Positions 50,306-58,900 of a DNA stretch of 64,000 bases are shown here, one piece after another; position 1 is the stretch's first letter, and the number at the start of each line of letters is the position of its first letter. Under the pieces are notes generated by a model. That model ran no database searches. It had not been told where the DNA came from and was given only the letters and a program-made list of their open reading frames with translations. Source of the stretch: Actinospica sp035493475 (GTDB lineage Bacteria > Actinomycetota > Actinomycetes > Streptomycetales > Catenulisporaceae); contig DATJIF010000199.1 of NCBI GenBank assembly GCA_035493475.1, positions 1 through 64,000 of the forward strand, in the 5' to 3' direction. Made by a program: the position numbers and the translations under genes.

Positions 50306-51081
50306 GACAGCTCCAAGGACGCGCGCTTGTGCGCGGACGCGGCGAATCGTGCGTAGAGCACGGCGGAGAGCGCCAGCCATCCCAGGCCCACGAGGATCTC
50401 CAGCACTGCGGGGGCGAGCACCGCGCCGTGTCCGGAGTAGGCGTTGCGGGCCGCCTCGATCCCGAGGGTCATCGGGCTCAGATCGGCCAGCGGCGCGATC
50501 GGGCGGGGCAGCTGGGACACTGGCACATCGGCCCCGCTGAGCAGCAGGAAGACGGTGATGGTCAGGTTGCCCAGGAAGTTCACGTCGCGGACCCGCAGCC
50601 CGACCGCGCCGAGCGTGACGCCGAAGCAGGCGGCGGAGAATCCGCCCGTCACCATCGCGACGCCGATCCCGGCGAGGGACGACGCGCCCGGCCACGCGCC
50701 GGTCACCGCGAGTCCGCCGACGAGCGCCACGATCCCGCTGCACAGTCCGAGGCAGAGCGCGGGCACCAGCCGGCCGCCGAACAGCAGCACCCGGGAGACA
50801 GGCGACGCGTCGATGAGAATCAGGGTATTGTGACGCCGCTCGAAGGCGACCGACGCCGCCAGCATGAAGATCGAGCCGATCGCGCAGCTGTAGACGGCGT
50901 TGCCCACCACGTAGAAGCCCGCGCTCTGCGTCCCGGCGAACCGGCCCACCTGGACGAAGAACAGCAACTGCGCCAGCGGCGCCAGGACGATCGTGGTCAG
51001 GAACATGACCGGTGTGAGGATCCGCAGCCCGCCCCGGAAGGAGAGCCAACTGTCCACGAAGACGATGCGGGCCTTGTTCAT
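50302..51081 (-). CDS. ABC-2 type exporter permease (second)
   Basis: The 259-aa product has six predicted membrane helices and the ABC-2 (DrrB-like) layout, including the conserved region SGADVPVSQLPRPIAPLADLSPMTLGIEAAR before the last helix. ATG 51081 overlaps the previous stop. With the first permease and the ATPase it forms a heteromeric exporter for the cluster's product or peptide. It is coupled to the peptidase gene by ATGA. Confidence 0.85.
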   Translation of the reverse strand: MNKARIVFVDSWLSFRGGLRILTPVMFLTTIVLAPLAQLLFFVQVGRFAGTQSAGFYVVGNAVYSCAIGSIFMLAASVAFERRHNTLILIDASPVSRVLLFGGRLVPALCLGLCSGIVALVGGLAVTGAWPGASSLAGIGVAMVTGGFSAACFGVTLGAVGLRVRDVNFLGNLTITVFLLLSGADVPVSQLPRPIAPLADLSPMTLGIEAARNAYSGHGAVLAPAVLEILVGLGWLALSAVLYARFAASAHKRASLELS

Positions 51082-51863
51082 GTCAGCGCCAACTTCGCGT
51101 CCCGGCGCGCCCGCCGGACCAGGGCGGAGAGCAGCAGCAGCGCGCCACCGACGTATCCGGCACTGGTCGCCAGGCACAGCAGCAGCGAGCCGGACCAGCT
51201 TCCGCCGCCCAAAACCACCGTCTGCAGGGCCTGCACACCCCACCGGGGCGCGAGCACGTCGGACAGCGGCCGCAGCACCTGCGGAATCCGCGAGACGGGG
51301 ACGATCACGCCGGCCAGCACGGCGATCGGGTATCCGGCGACGTTCGAGAGCGCGACCGCGTTCGGGTAGAGCACGAACACCGCGGCCAGCAGCAGGCCGA
51401 GGCAGCCGAGCGAGCCGACCAGCACGGGGACCGCGACGAGCAGCGCCGCCGGGTGCGCGAGCGCGACCGGCATGCCGAACAGCAGCCTCCCCCACGCCAT
51501 CGTGACGACGAGCGAGTAGATCCCCAGGGTGGCCGAGGCGAACGTGATCGGCAGCACCACGAGCGAGAGCGGGGCCGGGGACGCGACCACGGCCTCGAGC
51601 GTCCCGACGAAGCGCAGCCGGGCGATCGCCGCGCCGGACGCGAGCAGCGTCGCCATCCACATGCCGAGGACGCCGGAACCCAGCGCCGCCTGCTCGAGCG
51701 CGTGGCCGTCGGCAGAGTGACGGAGCATCAGGGAGGTGACGGTGGCGATGAGGACCGGCTGGATGACCGCGACCGAGACGTACAGCCGGTTGACGGTCAT
51801 CTGCTTGAGCTGAAGCCACCAGGCCGTGGCCAGGAAGCGGGAGTAGTGCACGGCGGTGGTCAT
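51078..51863 (-). CDS. ABC-2 type exporter permease (first)
   Basis: The 261-aa product has six predicted membrane helices. LAGVIVPVSRIPQVLRPLSDVLAPRWGVQAL is the characteristic ABC-2 loop before the last helix. ATG 51863 overlaps the ATPase stop (ATGA). Two different permeases with one ATPase are common for antibiotic and peptide exporters. Confidence 0.85.
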   Translation of the reverse strand: MTTAVHYSRFLATAWWLQLKQMTVNRLYVSVAVIQPVLIATVTSLMLRHSADGHALEQAALGSGVLGMWMATLLASGAAIARLRFVGTLEAVVASPAPLSLVVLPITFASATLGIYSLVVTMAWGRLLFGMPVALAHPAALLVAVPVLVGSLGCLGLLLAAVFVLYPNAVALSNVAGYPIAVLAGVIVPVSRIPQVLRPLSDVLAPRWGVQALQTVVLGGGSWSGSLLLCLATSAGYVGGALLLLSALVRRARRDAKLALT

Positions 51864-52825
51864 ACGGCATCGGCCGCCTGCGCGGAGATCAAGGCGATGT
51901 AGGCGTCCTCCAGCGTCGGCGTCTGCACCGTGACACGGCTGATCGGCAGGCCCGCGAGGCGTTCGACCGCCGCCTGGGTGACGTCGTGGTCCGCCATGGA
52001 CTGGATCTGCAGCACCTGGCCGCCGCCGCGTTCGTGCAGGGTCACCGACTCGACGCCCTTGAGCTCGCGCAGGTCCGCGACCTGCGGCTCGCCGGCCCCG
52101 TAGAGCTCGATGACGGTGATCCGGCGGCCGTCCGCGGCGTAGGTGAGCTCGCGGGGGGTGCCCTCGAAGATCTTCCGGCCGTGGTCGACGACCGCGATGC
52201 GGTCGCACAGGGCCTCGGCCTCCTGCATGTAATGCGTGGTCAGCAGCACGGCCCGCCCCGATGCCGTCAGGGTGCGGACCAGGTCGCGCAGGTCGCGCGC
52301 GGCGACCGGGTCCAGGCCGTTGCTCGGCTCGTCCATGATCACGACGGGCGGATCGTGCAGCAGCCCGCGTGCGATGTGCAGGCGCTGCTTCATACCGCGG
52401 GAGAACTGCTCCACCCGATCGCCCGCGCGCTCGGTCAGTCCGACCAGTTCCAGCAGTTCGGGAACGCGCCGGCGCCGATCCGCGCCGGACAGGCCGTAGA
52501 GGTCCGCGAAGAAGCGCAGGTTGTCCCGCGCGGACAGCCGGTCGTAGAGTCCGCGCTCCCCGCCCAGCACCACGCCGACCCGGCGGCTGACCTCGCGCCG
52601 CTGCGCGACCACGTCGCGGCCGCACACCCGGACGGAGCCGGACGTCGGCAGCAGCACCGTCATCAGGATCTTCACGGTCGTCGTCTTGCCGGCGCCGTTC
52701 GGCCCCAGGAGTCCGAACAGCTCCCCCCGCCGTACGTCGAGACTGAGGTGGTCGACGGCGCGGCGCGGCGTCGCGCGCCCCGCGCCGAAATCCCGCACGA
52801 GGTCGCGGATCTCGATCTCCGCCAT
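51860..52825 (-). CDS. ABC exporter ATP-binding protein (DrrA-like)
   Basis: The 321-aa product has Walker A GPNGAGKTTT, signature QFSRGMKQR (variant of LSGGQ), Walker B VVIMDEPSNGLDP and switch His in TTHYMQEA. The last 80 residues form the extra C-terminal domain common in DrrA-type drug exporters. A good ribosome site (GGAAGGAAAGG) precedes ATG 52825. It lies 119 bases after the 18-aa ORF, behind strong hairpins, and is the first large gene of the operon. Confidence 0.9.
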   Translation of the reverse strand: MAEIEIRDLVRDFGAGRATPRRAVDHLSLDVRRGELFGLLGPNGAGKTTTVKILMTVLLPTSGSVRVCGRDVVAQRREVSRRVGVVLGGERGLYDRLSARDNLRFFADLYGLSGADRRRRVPELLELVGLTERAGDRVEQFSRGMKQRLHIARGLLHDPPVVIMDEPSNGLDPVAARDLRDLVRTLTASGRAVLLTTHYMQEAEALCDRIAVVDHGRKIFEGTPRELTYAADGRRITVIELYGAGEPQVADLRELKGVESVTLHERGGGQVLQIQSMADHDVTQAAVERLAGLPISRVTVQTPTLEDAYIALISAQAADAV

Positions 52826-52878
52826 CGCCTTTCCTTCCGTTCGGGCCGGGCAAGCGGCCGTCGTCGCCGTGCGCAGGA

Positions 52879-52904
52879 TGCGGGGCGAGCCGGCTCGCCC
52901 CGCA
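52879..52904 (-). terminator. 26-bp perfect palindrome, attenuator-like, between the 18-aa ORF and the exporter genes
   Basis: TGCGGGGCGAGCC (52879-52891) pairs completely with 52892-52904. No T-run follows, so partial termination or mRNA protection is more likely than a full stop. Hairpins in this place usually raise the level of a precursor-peptide mRNA over that of downstream genes. Confidence 0.65.
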
Positions 52905-52908
52905 CCTG

Positions 52909-52942
52909 AGCTGATCGCATCAGCTTCTGAGCCGCGGCTCAG
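52909..52942 (-). other. Two further inverted repeats right after the 18-aa ORF
   Basis: CTGAGCCGCGGCTCAG (52927-52942) is a perfect 16-bp palindrome three bases after the ORF's stop. AGCTGAT-CGC-ATCAGCT (52909-52925) is a 7-bp stem with a 3-base loop. With 52879-52904 they make three successive hairpins in 64 bases. Confidence 0.7.
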
Positions 52943-52944
52943 GA

Positions 52945-53001
52945 TCAACCAGCCTCGACGGTGTTCGAGCCGGTCTCGAGAACTTCGACTTCGTCGCCCA
53001 T
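52945..53001 (-). CDS. 18-aa ORF: candidate precursor or signal peptide heading the biosynthetic operon
   Basis: On the minus strand AGGAGG (53009-53014) stands seven bases before ATG 53001, the best ribosome site in this part of the window. The ORF encodes MGDEVEVLETGSNTVEAG and stops with TGA. It is acidic (five Asp/Glu, no basic residue), without Cys, with Thr 10, Ser 12 and Thr 14 as possible modification sites. Three hairpins follow, then exporter, peptidase and modifying enzymes. This layout is typical of a ribosomal peptide precursor. A leader peptide for attenuation is the alternative, although no run of one amino acid is present. Confidence 0.6.
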   Translation of the reverse strand: MGDEVEVLETGSNTVEAG

Positions 53002-53187
53002 TTCGCAGCCTCCTCTCGCGCAGATCGCTTTCGGCCGAGGGGACGCGCAACGCACCCGTGCGCCCCGATCCCCCCGGGCGCCGCATACCGCAGCGAGCGC
53101 CTGAGAAAGACGATCGCAGGGGCGGCTACGGCATCCCTACCGATCTCCTACTCGCGCGCGGCGAAGGCTCGACCGATCGGAAAAGCA

Positions 53188-53217
53188 AGGTGCCCGGCGT
53201 ATGCACGCCGGGCACCT
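53188..53217 (-). terminator. Rho-independent terminator of the Sdp-like operon
   Basis: A 13-bp perfect stem (AGGTGCCCGGCGT, 53188-53200, with its complement at 53205-53217) has a 4-base loop and, on the minus strand, is followed by TTTT. It ends the operon of the tandem GNAT gene (stop at 53239), so the 18-aa ORF operon needs its own promoter in 53015-53187, where I found no convincing -35/-10 pair. Confidence 0.85.
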
Positions 53218-53238
53218 GGTGAGAACTCTCGGGATCCG

Positions 53239-54258
53239 CTAGGGCTGGTCGGGGGCCTGCTCCGCCAGCCGTTCGCACAGCTCGTCGACGTCGATCTCCA
53301 CGTCGGCGATTGTATTCAGGGTCTGATATCCGACCTCGTGGTTGATGCGGATCATGTGGTGGTTCTCGGCGGCGCAGGCCGTCCCGATCCGCGTGACGTC
53401 CGGAAGTTCGCGGACGAGTCGGCGCAGCATCGCGGACTTCATGCAGCGGCCGAGGCCGTGACCGCGGTACTCGGGCAGGACGGTGGTGTCGCGCTGGAAG
53501 GCGTGGCCGGGCTGCACCGGCCTGTCGACGACCTCCGTCAGTCCGACCACGGCGCCCGAAGCCTCGTGCACGGCGACCACCGTCCGCACATCGAAGCCCG
53601 TCTCCGCCAACTCCGCCTCGTAGGTGCGGACCCGCTCGGGTGTCCAATCGGGCACGCTGAGGGCGGACGTGCCGGTGGGCGCGTCGGACATCGCGGTCCT
53701 GGCGCGCGCGTATCCGGCCAGCATCTCCTCGGGCGCCTGGTTCGTCCAACCGGCCAGGCGGAATCCGGCGGGCACGTCCACCGCCCACCGCGCCGGGTCG
53801 ATCTCCTTGACCCGGATCTCCAGCCGCGTGTGCTCGAGCACCTTGCGGAAGCCGAGCCGCGCGGTCCACCGGTCCCCCGGGTTGCCCACGCGCAGACCGC
53901 TGCCGCGTACGATGCGGCGCCCCTCCGACCGCAGCGTGGGCAGCGTGAGCGCGAGCAGCGACGTGCCGACACCCTGCCGGGCGGCCGACGGCAGCACGCG
54001 TACGGCGATCGTCGCCAGATCGAGGTTCTCGCTGCGCGGCAGCGTCACCCGCGCCGTCCCCACGATCCGCTCCGAATCCCTCGCCACCCACATCGGATGC
54101 GTGTCCGCCTGCAGCCGGACCTGCGAGAGATAGGCCTGCTCCGAGATGGCCGGGGCACCCGGGAAGTCGGCCAGGCCGGTCACCAGCAGGACGTCATGGC
54201 ATTCACGGAGTTCGGAGTCCGACGCGGCAGCCGGGTCGAATCGCATCAACGTGGTCAT
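53239..54258 (-). CDS. Tandem-domain GNAT acetyltransferase
   Basis: The 339-aa protein contains two GNAT domains (about 1-150 and 165-339). The CoA-binding loops are ARQGVGTSL (first) and YRGHGLGR (second), preceded by TVLPEYRG in the second. Such double GNATs include antibiotic acetyltransferases (mycothiol-synthase-like build). ATG 54258 with AGGGGA upstream is used; its first 56 bases overlap the SdpB-like gene. It is the last gene of that operon and may give immunity or modify the peptide. Substrate unknown. Confidence 0.8.
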   Translation of the reverse strand: MTTLMRFDPAAASDSELRECHDVLLVTGLADFPGAPAISEQAYLSQVRLQADTHPMWVARDSERIVGTARVTLPRSENLDLATIAVRVLPSAARQGVGTSLLALTLPTLRSEGRRIVRGSGLRVGNPGDRWTARLGFRKVLEHTRLEIRVKEIDPARWAVDVPAGFRLAGWTNQAPEEMLAGYARARTAMSDAPTGTSALSVPDWTPERVRTYEAELAETGFDVRTVVAVHEASGAVVGLTEVVDRPVQPGHAFQRDTTVLPEYRGHGLGRCMKSAMLRRLVRELPDVTRIGTACAAENHHMIRINHEVGYQTLNTIADVEIDVDELCERLAEQAPDQP

Positions 54259-55138
54259 GCATTTCCCCTGAGGTCGACGAATCGGGATCCTGCGGCACGC
54301 CCTCCGCGCACACGATCCACGCCAATGCAATCATGATCAAGCCGAAACTGAACAGGCCCATCATGACGATGATCCCCGCGTGCAGGCAGACGGCCAGCCC
54401 GCGCCCGAGCCGGCGGGTTCGGACGCCCCATACGACGCCCACCGCGATCACCGTCTCGATCAGCAGAACGGACCACGTCAGCGTGGCCGTGGCCAAGTGC
54501 TCTGACAGCACGCTGACCGCGGAGCCGCGGATCCAGTCGGGAAAGCCGAACTGCGGGTCGGCGGCGAGCACCCGCATCGCGTCGCCGTCGCGCCAGACCG
54601 GGTAGAGGCACTTCGACACCACGGCCTCGCCGTAGACGAACGCGACCTGGAGTCTCAGCGCGAGCATCGCCGCGTCACCGGCGCCGCGCCATCCGAGGGT
54701 CGGCGCGGGCCCCGGACGCCATGCCCAGACGCGGCGGTCGCCGAGGCACAGCGGGATGAGCAGGAGCGTGACGACTTCGGCGACCTGGTCCCCGCCGTCG
54801 ATCACCGTGACGTCCGCGACGATGCTGAAGGTGATGTACCAGTGGGGTATGCAGGTCCAGCGCGGGCGGAATCCGACGGCGACGGCGCACAGGACGAGGC
54901 AGGCGAGCGCGAGTCCGGCCGCGCGGCCCATCCCGGACGACCCGGTCAGATCCCACAGCGCGAGAACGCCGACGCCCGTGGCACTGCCGCCGGACGTCCC
55001 GGGCGCCGCGAGGAAGAGGATCCGTCCCGGGGTGTCGAGCAGCATGGTCAACTGCGCGACCGCGAGCAGAGTACGTCCGATCGTCAGGGATCCGTGTCGC
55101 GGATCGCTCAGCTTCAGCGCGTCCCAACGACTCGTCAT
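54203..55138 (-). CDS. SdpB-like / HTTM-type integral membrane protein
   Basis: The 311-aa multi-pass membrane protein has about six hydrophobic helices with a conserved WYITFSIVADVTVIDGGDQVAEVV segment and LRLQVAFVYGEAVVSKCLYPVWRDGDAMR. These are like SdpB proteins, members of the HTTM fold, which in Bacillus help to mature the SdpC cannibalism toxin. ATG 55138 overlaps the SdpA-like stop (ATGA). Its 3' end overlaps the GNAT gene by 56 bases. With SdpA it likely processes a peptide made by the small gene upstream. Confidence 0.75.
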   Translation of the reverse strand: MTSRWDALKLSDPRHGSLTIGRTLLAVAQLTMLLDTPGRILFLAAPGTSGGSATGVGVLALWDLTGSSGMGRAAGLALACLVLCAVAVGFRPRWTCIPHWYITFSIVADVTVIDGGDQVAEVVTLLLIPLCLGDRRVWAWRPGPAPTLGWRGAGDAAMLALRLQVAFVYGEAVVSKCLYPVWRDGDAMRVLAADPQFGFPDWIRGSAVSVLSEHLATATLTWSVLLIETVIAVGVVWGVRTRRLGRGLAVCLHAGIIVMMGLFSFGLIMIALAWIVCAEGVPQDPDSSTSGEMHDHVDAIRPGCRVGLRTP

Positions 55139-55668
55139 GACGGGCAGGTGATGCGAACGGAGGCGTCCTGCGACTGCCCGCGGACGAGGATCAGCGCGCC
55201 GCAGAGCAGCGCCGGCCGGAAGTCGTCCGCGAGCACCACGGTGTGCAACCGCGCGCGGCACGAAGCGGCACCCGGCCCGGCACAGTCCGCCCAGTCACCG
55301 CTCGGCACCTCCCCGGCCAACGCGTCGAGTTCGTAGAACGTGCCCGCGGTCGAATGCGCCAAGCCCCACCTGTTCGACGCGGACGTGGTCGGCGCGACGG
55401 CCACCGTCGTCTCGCCGTACGGCCCCGCCCGGTACGCGGTCAACTGGGGCGTGTTCGGTTCCGAGGAGAAGAAGTCCCACTTCTGCGGCCAGACGACCGC
55501 GAAGGCGTCGAACCGACCGGCGAGCGACGACGGCGTGAACCGCGCCGGCAGTTGCGTCCAGAGGGCGACGCCGCCCAGCACCGCCAGCACCGTGAGCGTG
55601 CGGCGGAACCCGTCCCGACGCGCCGCCTCCGCGTCGGGACGTCCACTCGTCCGGTCGGAGCGCCGCAT
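55135..55668 (-). CDS. SdpA-like protein of an antimicrobial-peptide system
   Basis: The 177-aa product has a basic N-terminus, one membrane helix (about 24-42) and an exported domain with the family mark VWPQKWDFFSSEPNTPQLTAY. Two Cys pairs (WADCAGPGAASC; ALLCG and ITC at the C-terminus) may form disulfides. SdpA and SdpB together are needed to make active SdpC toxin in Bacillus subtilis. ATG 55668 is three bases after the stop of the 50-aa peptide gene, so all are co-transcribed. Confidence 0.82.
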   Translation of the reverse strand: MRRSDRTSGRPDAEAARRDGFRRTLTVLAVLGGVALWTQLPARFTPSSLAGRFDAFAVVWPQKWDFFSSEPNTPQLTAYRAGPYGETTVAVAPTTSASNRWGLAHSTAGTFYELDALAGEVPSGDWADCAGPGAASCRARLHTVVLADDFRPALLCGALILVRGQSQDASVRITCPS

Positions 55669-55671
55669 GCG

Positions 55672-55824
55672 TCAGTTGAGGTCGACCGAGGCGTGGCCGG
55701 TGTCGCCGCCGCCGGCGCTGTGTCGCCACACGTGCTGGGCGGTCGACGTCGTGGAGCCCAGCGCCGCCACCCCGAGCAGGATCGCGAGCGCGGCGCACAG
55801 ACCGATGAGAACCTGTCGCTTCAC
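55672..55824 (-). CDS. 50-aa exported peptide, candidate toxin precursor of the SdpAB-like system
   Basis: This ORF starts at GTG 55824 and ends three bases before the SdpA-like gene. Residues 1-4 are basic (VKRQ), 5-23 hydrophobic (VLIGLCAALAILLGVAALG) and 24-50 a short polar tail ending GDTGHASVDLN. A ribosome site is weak (GGGGG). The arrangement is that of signal peptide plus mini-peptide. SdpC of Bacillus is far longer, so this is an analogue by position, not a homologue I can recognise. It faces the AfsR-like regulator. Confidence 0.6.
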   Translation of the reverse strand: MKRQVLIGLCAALAILLGVAALGSTTSTAQHVWRHSAGGGDTGHASVDLN

Positions 55825-55977
55825 TGAATGCCCCCAGAAGCTTGGTGATTGAAAACCTTGCGAGGACGCCCACCTTGGCCGCCCTTCCTACCATCCGACT
55901 ACCGTGGGGCTAATTTCGCCTGCACAGCGCTTTACCGCTCGGTTAGCATGGCCACTCCCGACGGGGAAGGGATCGAA

Positions 55978-58900
55978 GTGGATCATGCGCCGGAAGGCCG
56001 CGAACAGCCCTCGGGCAGGAACCCGGAAGTGCTCGACATCCATCTGCTCGGGCCGCTCGAACTGCGTGTCGGGGGACGGGACCGGGCGCTGAGCGGGTCT
56101 CGGGAGCGCCGCCTGTTCGCACTGCTCGCCCTGAACATCAACTCCCTGGTGACGTTCGACCGCATCGTGGACGCGCTCTGGGAGGAACCGCCGCGGTCCG
56201 TGCGCCAGCAGGTGCACAACACCATCGCGTCGCTGCGCCGGACGCTGCGCGCGCCCGGATCCGACGTCGAGCTCGCCAACCGGCATTCGGGATACATCCT
56301 GCGGGGACCGGAGGACTGCGTCGACGCCGTCCGCTTCTCCGTCCTGGTCCACCGGGCCGAGAAGCGCGTCGCGGCCGGCGACCGGGCCGAGGGCGCGGCG
56401 CTGTTCGAAGCCGCGCTGGCCGAATGGCGCGGCACCGCGATGGACGGCCTGTCCGGCGGTCCGCTGGACAACGCCAGGTCGCTCCTGGACGAGCAGCGGA
56501 TCTCAGCCCTCGAACAGCTGGCCGAGATCCGGCTCGACGCGGGCGAGGGGCATTCGTCGGTCACCGAGCTGACCGAGCTCGTCGCGCAGCACCCGTTGCG
56601 CGAGTCGGCGCGGGCGCTGCTGATGCGGACGCTGCAGCAGTCCGGCCGGCAGGCCGACGCCCTGTCGGTGTTCGAGCAGGGCCGCCGGATCCTCGCGGAG
56701 GAGCTCGGACTCGATCCGGGCCAGGTGCTGGCGGACGCGCACAGCCTCGTGCTGACGAGCGCGGCGGACAGCCCGCCTCCCCGCGTTCCGGACGCGGTCG
56801 GCGCGCCGGGAACCTCGTTCATCCCGCGGGCGATCGCCGAGTTCACCGGTCGCGCCGAGGAGACGGCGGCGATCGGCGCGCGGGTGCGGGAGGCCGGTGC
56901 CGAGGCGCCCGTCGTCGCGGTGCTCGACGGCATGGGCGGGGTCGGCAAGACGACGCTGGCCGTGCATCTGGCGCACCGCCACGCCCAGGACTTCCCCGAG
57001 GCCCAGTACTTCGTCGATCTCGCCGGCTACACGACAGGCGTGGATCCGCTCACCGCGTCGCAGGCGTTGAACACCCTGCTCCGGCAGGCGAACGTCAGCC
57101 CCGAGTTGATTCCGCCCGACCTCGACGGGCGGGCCGCGCTCTGGCGTGCGCAGCTGTCCGGGCACCGCACGCTGCTGGTGCTCGACAACGCAGGGGACGT
57201 CGCCCAGGTCCGGCCGCTGCTGCCCGCGTCGCCGGGAACGCTCACCCTGATCTCCACGCGGCGCCGGATGACGTCGCTGGAGGGCGCGGTCTCGATGCCG
57301 CTCGACGTGCTCGGCGCGCAGGAGTCGGTCGAGCTGTTCAGCCGCATCATCGGCCATGAGCGGGCCCACGCGGATCCCGCGGCCGTCCTCGAGGCCGTCG
57401 AGCTGTGCGGCAGGCTGCCGTTGGCCGTCCAGATCGCCGCCGCCCGGCTGCGGAGCCGGACCAGCTGGCCGATCGGCTATCTCGTGGAGCAGTTGAAGGA
57501 TCAGCGAACCCGGATGCGCGTCCTCGCGGTCGACGACCGGAACGTGCACGCCGTGCTCTCGCTCTCGTACCGGCATCTGACGGAGCCGCAGCGGCGGCTG
57601 TTCCGCCTGCTGAGCGTGCACCCCGGCCGGGACATCGACGCGTACGCCGCGGCCTCGCTCGCGGACATGCCGCTCGAGGAGGCCGAGCTCTGCCTGGACG
57701 AGCTCTACGAGTCGAATCTCGTGCAGCAGCCCGCGCCCGGCCGCTTCACCATGCACGACCTGGTCCGCGACTGCAGCCATGAGCTGCTGCGGGAGGAGGG
57801 CGGCGCAGGCGAGGGCGAGGCCGCGTTCGGTCGGCTGGTCGACTTCCTCGCGCGCTGCGTCCAGTCGTGGTGCTCGCCGTTGATGAAACCCGTGTTCCGC
57901 GTCGACGTCCGCGTCGAGAACGAGCCTCGCGCGCTCCGCGAGTCGGCGGACCGCGGCGAGTGCATTCGGATCGTCGACACCGAGTACCTCAATATCCTGG
58001 CGATCGTGGAGGCGGCCCGGGGCGCGGGGATGCAGGCCCGGATCTGGCAGATCGCGCACTACCTCACGCCCTACCTGTCGAAGACGGACTTCGGGCCGGA
58101 CGCCGAGTCGCTGTTCACGTCGGCGGTCGACTGCGCACGGAGTACCGGCGAGCGGCGCGGCGCGGCACTGTGCCTGACGAGCCTTTCCATGGCGCTCAAC
58201 GCCAGGGGCGCGCAGGACGAGGCGATCCGGGCCGCCCAGGAAGCACTGGCGATCAGCCGCGAACTCGAGGACCTCGTGAGCGAACTCGGGGCGCTGACCC
58301 AACTGGGCATGCTGCGGATCCGCGCGGGACGCTTCGACGAGGCCGCGGACTGCTTCGCGCAGGCGCTCGACGTCTCGGAGCGCCTGGACGATCCGAGCTG
58401 CCAGGCCAGCAGCATCAACAACCTGGGGCTCGCGCACCGCAGGCGCGGCAGGCTCGGCGAGGCGCTGCGCTGCTTCCGGCGGGTGATCGAGATCTACGAG
58501 CAGGTCGGCGCGGCGCCCCCGCCGACGGAGACGTTCCTCAACATCGGCCGGGTGCTCGCGCTCCAAGGTGACTACCAGGGCGCCGAGCAGCACTACCGCC
58601 GGGCGCTGGAGCTGAGCGAACGGGCACAGGCCGCGGCCGCCAAGAGCCTGTCGCTCATCGGACTCTCGAACGTCGGCCGCCTCACCGGCGCGTATCCGAG
58701 CGCGATCGAGTTCGGCCGCGCGGCTCTCGACCTCGCCAGATCGCGGAACCTGGGGTACGCGGAGGCCAATGCCCTCAACGCACTCGGAGACGCCCACATG
58801 GCTCTCGGAGATACCTCGACCGCGCGATCGGTGTATCAGACCGCTCTCACCTCCGCTCAACAGCGCCAACTCCCGGAACTCGTGGCGTGGTCGCAGGAGG

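Noticed and set aside
53015..53187. Promoter for the 18-aa ORF operon, including possible SARP heptad repeats
   Set aside because: I found no -35/-10 pair or clear direct repeats at 11-base spacing that I would defend.
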